Source: Notospermus geniculatus | Lineage: Eukaryota; Nemertea; Pilidiophora; Heteronemertea; Lineidae | Direction of reading: 5' to 3' | DNA: 64,000 nucleotides | Assembly (NCBI GenBank): GCA_002633025.1 | Contig: NMRB01001411.1 | Coordinates: 71,672 to 135,671, forward strand | Shown here: one piece after another, positions 44,601 through 56,600 of the stretch | Numbering within the stretch: position 1 is the stretch's first letter | Layout: every line of letters starts with the position of its first letter | Notes under the pieces: model-generated | Database searches by the model: none | Seen by the model: the letters and a program-made list of their open reading frames with translations, nothing else | What the model was told of the DNA's origin: nothing | Position numbers and translations under genes: made by a program

Positions 44601-47600
44601 TGAGTTGAATGCCAGTTCTATTGGTATGGCAAAGGTGAGTTATTTTTGGTCAGACCAGGAAATATCTGCTTCTAAACAGTGACATTGTAAATACTCTGGT
44701 TTCGTGTTTTTAACACACCTTTTAGATATTCAAGGCGGGCACTGAACGCGATAGGTACACAAAGGGTCTTTCAGTTCATTCACCACGGATGACCAGTCGC
44801 TGGGCCGCACGGTGTCTGCACCGCTCGAGACGTCAGGCCTTTTCGGGCGATCTAGCCCAGGTGGTCAATTCCATTCAACTCCTACTGACGGTCGAACGCC
44901 GCAAGGATAAATACCAAACCACAAGTCATTCATAGTCTGATCAGTTACAACATGCAGTCAACTAAATTCAATCCTCCCCGCCCTATCTCCGCCTTGGCCT
45001 TTTACTCCAAGAGGCCTATTGTCATACTCAATGCATATTACGATGGAGGCGGTCTCACCACCTTGTAATGAAGGTGTGTTAAAAACACGAAACAAGAGTA
45101 ATATTCAAGGAAGAGTGTTAATTTCTAAGTCTACTTGCCCTGGCTTATGATTGATTGTTACTATCAGGCTTTTCATATCAAGGTCACTGGATTGAACACA
45201 TATTTTTAGGCTGCCCTCGAAGCTGTGAATGAACTCGACCTATTTGGAGCGCGTGGAGGGCCCGAGTCAGTCATCCATGTCTTAGCTGATGAACCACAAC
45301 AGTGCCAAGCTGTGCTTCAGTCTATGCTCCCTAGGGAGTCAAGTTCAAAGGTACGTTAAAGGAACATTACCATCTAGCGTTTAAACGTGACCTAAGTACA
45401 TTCCGCATGGCTCATTTGTAGTGATAATACAAAGTACAAGACAATTCCCCAATACACCACTGAAAAATTTGACTTTGAATAAGGTTGTTTTCCTGGAGTG
45501 GGGGCAGCCATTTTCCTGGCAGCAGACGCTTTTTTCCAGGCCTCGCAATAAATCTCGCGACATTATGACGTAGCACCGGCTCACCTCCGCGTCATGACCG
45601 TAGTCACGTCACGTCGTTAGAGCAGTGGACGTGGTGGAGCGGGGCATAAATGGCGACAAATATCGCTTGTGCAGCAACCATTTTAGTGACGAAGGCTACA
45701 TGAAGGACCTGCAGGCAGAACAAATGGGAGACACTGTAAAAAAGCTGAAATCGGATGCCATTTCTACCATTTTTTTGCACAAACCTGAGGTTAAAGGCCG
45801 ATGAGTGACGTCGTGGCGTCACGGTGGCGTAAACAAGTGAGCCGGAGCTACGTCATATCGCATTACGCAATGGCTGCCTCCATCGGCGCTAAACCTAGGT
45901 ACAAATTAGCCAACATTAATGTTAGCTAACGTAAGAAAAGGTGGTTCAACTGCAAAATTTGTTATAATGAAGTTTATTGAAAGGATCGGGCTGCATTAAT
46001 TCGCTAATGATAATGTCCCTTTAAGCGTTGAATGATGTCAGTTCTGCTTATAATGGATGTCCCCACTGGCGATTATTCTCTGATCATTGGAAAACTTGTG
46101 TTCTCATAAACTTGACATAAAGGGGCTGTTAATTTTCGTCACTTGAAGAATCTGAGTTGTGATCCTTGGGAAAACGGGAAAAACCTATGCACTTGCAAAT
46201 TGCAGTGGTTATTTGTTGTACTGTACAGAATAATCCCTGCAATTTGCAGCTTCACAATGTAGCTTTCTCCATTTTCTCAAGGATCACAACTCAGATTCCT
46301 CAATTGACGAAAATGAACAGCCCCTTTTGTATTATGTGAAGCTTCCAAGTAATAAAACATGAAGAATGACATTATCATGCACGGATCCACAGCCACATCT
46401 CACTTTAATAGTTGTCTTTTTTTTCCAGGAAGTAGACAGTGCTCTTCTCAGCATCGTCAGCTTCCCAGCCTTCGCTGTAGAGGATGAGGCATTGATCTCC
46501 CTAACGAGGGAGACCATTATTGACAAATTACGGGTATGTATGATATATTCGTTTACAAATGTGACCCTCCGCCACAAAACCAGTCTAAAGTCGCAAGGAA
46601 AATGAGCCAAAATGTACTGACATGACACCAGGAGATAACAACAGAAACAGGATCACTCGGACTTCACAACAGACAGACAACACTGAAATTGATAAATGTG
46701 ACCCTCCACCACAAAACCAATCATCAGTCACTCTGTGGTTGGCAAGATGGCACCAATGTATTCATCAATTTCAGTATTGTCTCCTGTCTGTTATGAAGTT
46801 TCAGCGATTCTATTTCTGTCTTTATCTATCTCCTGGTGTCATGTCGGTACGTTTAGGCTCATTTTCCGTGTGACTAAGACTGGTTTTGTAGTGGAAGGTC
46901 ACAAATAATAGAGCGCCAAGAGCCAAATATGGCATTATCGGCTCTATAGACAATACATGTATTGGGCGAATAAATGTACAGAAGGGATTTCTACAGATTT
47001 CTACTAGAAATCCTGAGGAAGACCGCGGTTGAGGTCGAAAATTTGAGAAGTTGGTGGCATCACTTCAGGTGGAGAATTTGGGGATCAAGCTAGAACCTCA
47101 CTGGTGACAGGCACCGATGTTTTAACTGTACCACTCCTTCCCTACCCATTCCTGTGAGATCTTTTGAGATGCTAATAAATAATAAGGCTCTTTGTAAGCA
47201 AATGATACTCAAATATCTCTCTTGTGTTTGCTAGGGACGATACGGTTGTGCTCGGTTCCTGCGAGATGGGCATAAAACAGCCAAGGAGGACCCAAATCGG
47301 TTGTATTACGAGCCCTGGGAACTGAAGGTCTTCGAACACATTGAATGTGAATGGCCCGTGTTCTTTGCCTACTTGATACTAGACGGCGTTTTCATGGGTA
47401 ATCCTGACCAGGTAAGATCCAGGGGAATCGGAACCAGTCAGTGTTGGTTTAGGCTTATGGCGGCTTGAGATATGAGTAGGCCTAGGCCTGTGTGTGGATT
47501 TAATTTTAGCGTCGATAACAGTGGGTTGGCATAGAATGAGGTACGTTCTGCTCAACTTCTCGAATACACACACACTCGAACCAAGGAGAGGTACACCCCG

Positions 47601-50600
47601 CTATGGTTCAGGTACGTGTGATACACGTTCCGACTCGCGGTTAACGTGTTCGAGCCTACCCGGGTCCCATGAGGGGAAGATACGAATGTGCAGAAAATGT
47701 AAAACAAGTGCAAAAGGGTAAGACCAGACTTTGATTCCAGCGGGACATGGATCCCTGTCACAGTTCGGGAGACCGACTGGCCGAATTTTGTCAACGACAG
47801 TGGTAGAAATAACGTCATTAATCCCTCAGGCCTCTCACAAGCCTATTTCTCAAGGTTTTTGAATGCTCCGCAAGTGGCCGCATAGCTGCGTTGCGGGAAC
47901 ATTACGGCCAGTGCAGCATTGTCTGATTTTGTCATTGCCATAAATGCATGTGTGATATTTTGGCTGTGGTATTCAACTATTGGGTTCAGAAGTTCGGTTG
48001 TATTATTATGGTCCCTACATATCAATGTAGGGACCATCTTGATATCACTGGGTAGGTAGGAAATTTTTATTTCTATCTTCTTCCACACTCAATTAACACA
48101 CGATTGCAAGAAAACTGCTCAATGACCTCAAAATCAAGCAGTACCATTGAGTAGTGAATACTTGTATCCAGGTCTGAAAGGTTAGATAGTTTAAAAAAAG
48201 TTAACTTACGATGGTNACCCTGCATGTGTCCTTCACCAGGAAGACATTCCAGAACCTGACTGTTGTGTCACAGAGTCATACCCCCTCCTTGCCCTTTCTT
48301 CACTCAGTTTGCATTTTCTGATGTAGGGACCATCAAATTTGCTGCAAGCAAATTTCACAGTTCTAGTTGATAATATTTTCGCATTTTATTTGTCCAGGTG
48401 AAGGAATACACAGCCTGCCTTGATGAAGTGCTCATCAAAGGGGAAGGTGGCCTGACTCTGATGCCAGAACTGTACACCATCAGTGCAGACAAAGTGGAGC
48501 TTGAATACAGGAATCCTAAAAGTCAAGAGAGAACAGCTATCGGGAAAATTCCTCATATGTGGGGTCAGTCGCTGTATGTTCTGGGCAGGTTGCTCATTGA
48601 GGTAAGTTCTGTGCTTCATGGTTCCCCACATCTGGGGCAGGTGTCTGTTCATGTAGGCCTATGTCTGCATGGTCACGAGTTCTTCTCAAATTTTTTCAAC
48701 ACACTTGTCAAAATATGGCTTATGGTATCAGTGAAATTTAAACCTGCAATTACATGTATCAGTATTCAGTTGCTTAGACTGGTGGCTGAAATATGTCCTT
48801 TGTTGGTGAGTGTCAAGAAAAGGAAGAAAACCCAGTCTCCCTGTTTAACTTTCTCTCACTTAATGTCCTTGTTAATTTTTCTGACCCCAGGGCTTCCTTT
48901 CACCTGGTGAACTCGATCCACTAAATCGACGACTTGTAGCAGATCCAAAGCCTGATCTTGTTGTTCAAGGTAAGGTTAGAAATCTGTGTGGGAAAGATAC
49001 GAAGTAAGAATGTGATATGCTGATGACCTGACCAGTCCAGAGCTATTGTAGAATGGAAATTTTTATAGGCCTACAGGATATATAATTTGCTTGACTCCAT
49101 AAACAAACAAATATGAAGGAGCCCTGAAAGCCGAGTGGTTATCACGTCTGCTCAGCAAGTGGCAGGTCCCGAGTTTGAATCCAACCTGGGCCATGTGGGA
49201 TTTCTTCCCTGGTTCTTCACGTCTGTCGCATAGAACAGTAAGCCGTGGTGCGTTTTACCTTGTTTGCAAGGGCAAGTAAAAGACCCCATCCAAGTGAGAA
49301 ACATGAGTACAGTGGAACCTCCCTTAACGGACACCTCTGCCAGGAGGACACCTCTCTAATCAGGACACCAAAGTTCAGTCCCAAACTGGTCATTTCTTTT
49401 CATTTCAACCTCTGTAATCAGGACACCTCTCAATTAAGGACAGCATTTGTCAGTCCCGAAGGTGTCCTTAATAGAGAGGTTCCACTGTAGCTTGAGATGG
49501 TCTCTTCCATACCAGTACTCACCAGGGCCAATAATGCTATGGCTTCGGATGGAAAAATTAAATAGAAATACAAAATATGAAGGTATATCAATACAAGGGA
49601 CGTTGTTTGACCCTTGTGTCTCTTCATTCTTTCACAGTTGTTATCCTAGCTGAGGATCACAACATCCAAGAAATGTTGGCAGGCCATGGTCTCCATGTCC
49701 AGACGTTCTCTCAAGTTGCCCCGATCAACGTCTACCCGGCACGCGTTCTCAGCCATCTCTACTCACATCTAGGTAAGTGTTGGTTCCTGTTGCAAGTAAG
49801 CGGGGGTCTTGACTGGTGTACTGGGAGTGGCTTTTAGCGCTGTATGCACCAACGAAGATTATCTTGAACTCATGTTGAGCCACAATTTTTCCATTGTCGC
49901 ATCATGCCCTGGCAAACCTGAACAATTGAAAAGCTGTGGCTCAACCTGAGTTCAAGAAAATCTTCGTTGGTGCATACTGCCCTTAGTGTTATTGGCCTGT
50001 AATATAGAATGAAAGGTCTTTGTTACTTTCCTTCAAGAAAAGTTGCATTATTTTTAAAAACAGTTCCAGTTTCAAGTCCCATGGCATGGGCAGAGAGATG
50101 TTTTAGTTGAATATCATGCCCTCCCCACTGTTGTGGCCTCAGAACTGTTATCGCTGTGTAGTCCCTGCACACATCAATTCAGAAGTGCCCATTCTTTGAT
50201 TTTTCAGGCAAAAATGAGAAGCTTGGTTTATCTGGCCGCCTTTCAAACGAGATTGGACTTCTCTCCACCAGTAAACTGTACATGGTCGGTGATCAGGTCT
50301 ATGCATTTCTACCTCAGGTAGGTTTCATCAGTCTTTCTTTACAATGATATCCATCAGATTACTGTAAAGCAGGAAAATTTCGCGTGCAGGAAATTTTCGC
50401 GAATTTCGCGAGAGTGTATGAGTCGCGAAAATTTCCTGTCGCGAATATAAATACACGCAAGTGATATTAAATGGTCCGTGAAAAAAAATGAAAAAATGGC
50501 AGAGACTCGCGAAAATATCCTGCCGCGAATATGTCCATAATTCTTGATTCGCGAACATTTCCAGCCGCGAAATTATCTTGCTTTACAGTATTGAAAGTAC

Positions 50601-53600
50601 CTTCAATAAGATAGAGTCACTTTCGTAATATGTTAAATTCTCAGTTTGATAACGTGATCATCTTTGAAATAATGATGTGTTAAAAAATTCACCGATCCCC
50701 AGACGTCAGTCACCTTGTAAATCATTGCCTTCATGGATTGTGCTAAGAGGTGAATTCTTTTATCAAATATAGGCCTACTCCAGTTTCTCAACTTTTACTT
50801 CTCCCAGAAATGTTTGAGTACATATGTCACTCTGATCACAGCCCTAACCCACATGTGTCATGAAATAAATGAGCGTTTCTAGTCGCTGGAGCGTATTCTG
50901 GTCAAAGCAGACGTTTTCATGTGATGATTTGCCAACCTTCCTGTCCCTGTAGACGGTGTAGTGTTGTTGTGACCTGTGCGCTGTCCACCACAGTATTTCT
51001 GATGTCGTGAAATTTATGTAGACAGGGAAACACTGGATTTTAAGCAACTGTGCTTGTGGTAATAATTGCTGGCTTATAAGGATTGTTATGAACAACTTTT
51101 CTCTAAATTAAATCATATGAAGCGAAATCTAGTATTAACTCGGACTGCAACCTATGTGGATGGAGTCCCAACTCGTATGTGTACTTACCGGTATCTTCTT
51201 TGTGTGTACAAGAGTTCAGATTCAGTGATTTCCTAGTTGGTTTAACTGTTCATGGTGCTTCTGTAGAAAGAGTGCTTTGGAAACTTTCGCCAATCATACA
51301 ACTGTTGAATTGTGGTGGAGCTGTTTTTAGGCTGTGGTGGATGTATGAGTGTGTAGAACACAAAATCATGTAAGACCCTTTGATATTTACATGTGACAGT
51401 TTATTACTGTGTTAGCCAACGTGTATTTTTTTCCTTTTCTTCAGTTTGTAGACCATAAACAGTTTTACTTGGCCATGGACAGTGCCATGGTAGTTGAAAT
51501 CTTCAAAGTTGAGGTCGCTTATGTATCGACGAGCTGGAGCGTCCTCGGCCGGCCAACTATTATTTTTCCCGTGATGGGTTCATTGTTAGGTGTGTACTGC
51601 ACGGCAGATGCACATTTCAACCTACGTGTAGCTAACAGCCATTACATGAGTCTGGAGTAGAAGTTTGCTCCCTTGCACAAAATTCTTGGTTTTCTATTCT
51701 AATAGTATTGTTACCCAAAAATCAGCCACAGATATCCTGTTGCCATCTTGGTCAGTCGCTGGCTGCAAACTTCGACTCCTGTGCCATGTTGCATGTACAT
51801 CATTGCTTCTGCTTTTGGCTTCATCAGATTTTGCTTCATTACGATACCTTTGCTTTCAGCTAGAGTTCATTGGCAGTCAATCAAGCACTGGATTGCCCTG
51901 CACGACCTCATCTCACTTCTGGTTGAAGATGAAAATCATGATAGTTTCTTATTTGCTCCACAAAGGAGCAGAGATGGTAGATGTCTGTACATATTTCACC
52001 TGTTGCAAGTTAGGTTTGCACCTATCTTTTGCTAGTATAGTAGTGCAACAAAACAGTGCTTGGTCTTTTTTGATACTTTGGCAAAATTTTATGCATTTAT
52101 GAAAGCTCAAGCGGTGTAAGTTAAAGCACTACACTCAAGCATTGATGTACTCAAGCTCAAGCAGTGTTGTCCCTCAAATAAGATTTTAAGACCCTCTTCT
52201 TCGTTTCATTGCTGACTGAAGGTTTTGCACAAGACAAGACATGTTGTTAGTTTACATCAAGGTGATACATGTACATGTAGTTACGTGTACATACTCATAC
52301 TGGTACATACATGTATGTGTAGGTACAAGATTTCTCACAACCTCGCCAGCCCGGAGGTACGGGGTTCTGTGTTTCGGTTTGCTCCACTTGTAAGGTGGAA
52401 CCATTTGACCTCTGCGTTGGAGATTGGTTTTCTCAGTGCTTTAGCTTTCATAATGTTTTTCTAACCAATCCATTGCCTGCATTCCAGCTTTACATGTCTC
52501 ATACCGTCCAGTCATGTCTGTTGACCAGACGATACCAGGCAGCTGTTACCTTGTTTGTCTATTGCTCATGTCTGTCTGCCTTCCCATGTTATGTCAGGTT
52601 TGGTAGACACGTTCCTAGAATCATTCAGATTTAACCCTCCCAGGGGCGGATCCAGAATCACGGGAAAGAGGGGGCACAGCCAGCACACATCATGGAAAAC
52701 CTCGGTCAAATTTTAACATCTTTGCAAAATTTCGAAATTTTCCGGTCAATTTTAAAGATTTTCCACAAAATAGAGGGGGCACGGGCCAGGTGTGCCCCAC
52801 CTTGGATCCGCGCCTGCCTCCATTATTTTGGATCTCCGGTATTTGATATTGGACGCTTGTCTCGCCAATGTCACCTTATGCTCTTCCTCCTGGGAAATCA
52901 GTTTCTGTGACTTTGTGACACTGATAGATCATAATGTCGAATGGGTTGGGTCCTCCTCTTTGTGGTTTGACCTGGTGTGGACTTTAAAAAAATATCAGTC
53001 CAGTTCCTCTCTTAGTTGTGTCCACAGTGCTTGGAGGTTTTATTCACGAAAAGGGGGCATCTAGAACTTACCAATCCAACTATCACTTGGGAAGGCAACC
53101 AGGCCTCAAATCACCTCATCTGATTTGAATGGACTGCCCAAACTGACAGACATTCTGTTCAGTTCAGACCAGTTCATGTCATATCGAGGGGGTAGAGGTA
53201 AGTTTTCCCTGTGCTAATCCAACTCCCGTATTTTATTACCTCCCCCAGTTTCTGGACCTGGAGATTTACTATCTTAGCCTCGATATTGAATTCCTTCTTG
53301 ACACATTTCGGACGGACATGGCGTATCTAAAACGTAACTGGACGATGGTTGGTCGCCCTACGTTCATCCTACCCGTCATGCACTGGAGTATTAATTGGGA
53401 TGATGATGGTGAGTGGGCTGTAACTTAGCATATCAACTGGTACTGCTGAACTTCTGTGGGGTACCTTTGAGGAGCCCAGTGTGGGAGGGGGAGTGTCACA
53501 TACAACTGCTGAATCCCCTCTCTGGTAATGTGATGGATAATGCACCGCTAGCCTACTTGTTGAACATCAGAAGGTGCCTCTAGTGTCAGTTTATCTTTCG

Positions 53601-56600
53601 GAAACATATGTGACCCTCCGGACCAAAACCAGGCACATGTCGCTCAGAAGGTGAGCCACAATGAACTAAGATGACACCAGAAGAGAATGGAACAATCAGA
53701 CTTCATAACAGACAGACAGTATTGAAAGTGAGAAACATTTGGTCTCAACCTGCCAAGCTAAGAACAACATGCGACTGGTTTTGCTGTGGAGGGTCACATA
53801 TACGAGGCAGTGGAAGAAAAGGAGGAAAACTCGTCAGATGTCACTAAATGATCAACGAGGGCTGTCAGATTGCCTGTGCATTGATCTGCTGCTGTTTACC
53901 AATCTCGTACCCAGATCTACCTCATCCGAGGATATCTCTGGAAAGGGCTGCGACCTGACCAAAATTTCTGGTCAACCGCTGGCAGCGTGCCAAAATGTTT
54001 GTTTCACACAATATTTCGTTCTTCGATGACTGAAAAGTAGCATATATGCCTAAAAAGTCATATAATACGACAAAACACGAAGTTGTTTGAGTATTAGAGC
54101 AATTTCAAACGAATAGTTTGGTTGGGAACATCAAGTCGCGGGTGCCAGCTTCAGTGTGATTCGCCTCAAAATTAGTATATTGCGCATGTGCAGTAGTCCT
54201 GAAGTCGTCAGCCCTTTCCAGTGGTGTTGTAGGAACGTAAACCCACTGGGGACGAGTTTGGCTGTTTACCTGTTTGAAATGTGTGGATTCACCAAGGCCA
54301 TAAACACTTTTCTGAAATGTGACATCCGACAGGTTTTCCTAGACAGCCTCACATGTTTCTCCCCTTCGTTTTGACGTCTATAAAAGGAACTGAACGCCAG
54401 CCCCTTTTCTCTCTGTACCAAATTGCTGACTGCATTTCACAGTGTAACGAGTGCATCAGGCTTGACTAGGTACATGTCATGAAAAACATGTAGAATAGTG
54501 CACTGACACTTTGCATCTGTATCAAATTGCCCATCGCTCTTTTCATGCAAAACCACGGCGTACCATTCATGTACATACATTGTGCACTGTAGTATAGTCA
54601 TCAGCAATCATTCCATGTTCATGCATCATGTATCCCATCAATTTCAAGATCTTCATTCTCATCCCTGTTTTGAAAATCTCCATGTTGATTCAGATTAGCT
54701 TTTGCTTTTTTGACTTCTTGAAAATATTTGCCTATTCTGAAGATTGCTTTTATTACTGATAAACTAACTGACTGAGACTTAGGTAGTTGTGATCAATAAG
54801 ATGTGAGGTCAAATTGTGCAGCCAGGCTTGAAAAGTCATCTACTAAAAGTCAAATCTAGACAAGTTGAATAATTTTGATTTAAAGACTCCACACTTAAAA
54901 CAGTGGTTGACATGTAAAATTCCTACTAATTTGTTTCTCATAATGTACATGAATATTCAAGTTTTAACGTTGGTAAATTTTTACTGAATGTGTCCTTTTT
55001 CCCCTCCTAGATCATCAACGGAGTCTCCCTCTGGCGCTGGTGGCGACGATTCAGAAGCTACAGTCTGGCTACATCAATGGAACGAGGTAACGTTCGCCTA
55101 TCAGATAGCAAGTTGTGTGTACGTATAGGCTCCGTCGTGTGGGAGTTGATAAGACTTGCGCCTGATGTGCTACCCCAGAAGATTAATGTATTGGATGTGA
55201 AATTTTGTGGCCTGTTCTCTTGCTCAAGCATCTCCATGTTCCTGCCCCATCGAAGGCTTCACAGCGTTTCACTAACTCCTCTTCCTGTTCCAGGGTTCAA
55301 CTTGGCAATCTGATTGAGTTTCTGAGCACATCGTGTGTAACGAAGTTGACGTTCTTACCTCAGCCAGGCACTGAGGCTGGTGAGTATGACTGAGATTCGG
55401 TCGGGGACATCAGCAGAATTTATGCACTGATCATATTTAACTGTAAATGATGTCATCAGATTTAGGCCCGTATTTTAGAATGCTCCTCAACGTAAAGGAG
55501 TTCCTCAAGGCTATTGTTCTCAACAGGAGAACAATAGCCTTGATGAACTCTTTTACGTTTAGGAGCATTCTAAAATACGGGCCATAGCTTCTTGCCAGGG
55601 TTCAGTTCACGCCACAAAGTACATGTATATGGAGTTGTTTTATCTGCCAAACTCATTCCCATGTCAAAAGTAGGGCCTATTCTCACTGCCGGGGACGTAT
55701 AATTACGTCATAGTGGTTGCTTTGGTCCTTGCCAGGGACGTATATGTACGTCTTTAGGTCACGGTTTATCCATTCAAAATAAAACCATTGTCAATGCAAA
55801 GGACCTCCCCCAGTGCCGAAGGACGTAACGTCGCTTGGCACAGTGAAAGAAGGGGTAATATTTGCCATAGGATGTAACATTCAATGGCACAGGCAATGTC
55901 TGAAAAATTCCTGGCAAGGACCACTGGACCCTCAAAAATGGCGTCGGCAGTGAACGTGTTAACACTGGCTTCTCTGGTGCGGGCCATGTAGACTCTCTCT
56001 CTCTCCTTCAGATCACAAGATCAACCAGCTCATCTCAACCGTTGCTCCAGCGTACACTCGTTCTCGTCTCCCCTCCAACATGCCAAGGAGCTCCAGCAGC
56101 CGAGACAGTCTGCATCGACTGCAGCGTAAACAGTCGTTCCACGGCATCGTGAAGAGAACTAAGTCGATAGCGATAGATACGGATGAAGACCTCGGTATGT
56201 ATGCCCTTCTTGTCGGACGGTTCGATGGTGTGTCTGTCTTCCAGGGTGTCTACAAGTCTTAAAAAGTCTTTATAAAAAGTCTTTTTGGAACTTCCATTTT
56301 CAAGGCCTTAAAAAGTCTTAAATTTGAAAATTTTAGTAAGAAGGTTCAAAAAGGTCCTAATTTTGACTTCAAGACTATTTTGGAAAAAAAATGTTACCAG
56401 TGTTTTTACCAATGCTTGTGTAGGCCTAGGTTTTACTTTGACCAGCCTGCATTCAGGTGAATACCTGTACCAAATCAACAGACAATAGGAAAAGATGAAA
56501 CTAAGTCTTCCCCTTCACTGCCTGGCATGCGCCCAGGGGTCTGTTTTGGTGCTTCATTTAGAAGAAAATAGGTCTTAAATTTTGCCGATACTTAATCTTA

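Larger units (their letters stand above)
43164..48969 (+). other. PHKA: PHKA GH15-like domain exons
   Basis: Eight exons, mostly phase 0, with landmarks [126 protein letters not shown] and [11 protein letters not shown]. The exon at 43575-43874 encodes 100 residues uninterrupted. The domain resembles bacterial glucoamylases; catalysis by the kinase subunit has not been established. Confidence 0.9.

Noticed and set aside
51665-52102. 145-codon open frame in the PHKA intron
   Set aside because: No homology to PHKA or any family I recognise; lies between the two alternative exons with no consistent splice phase.
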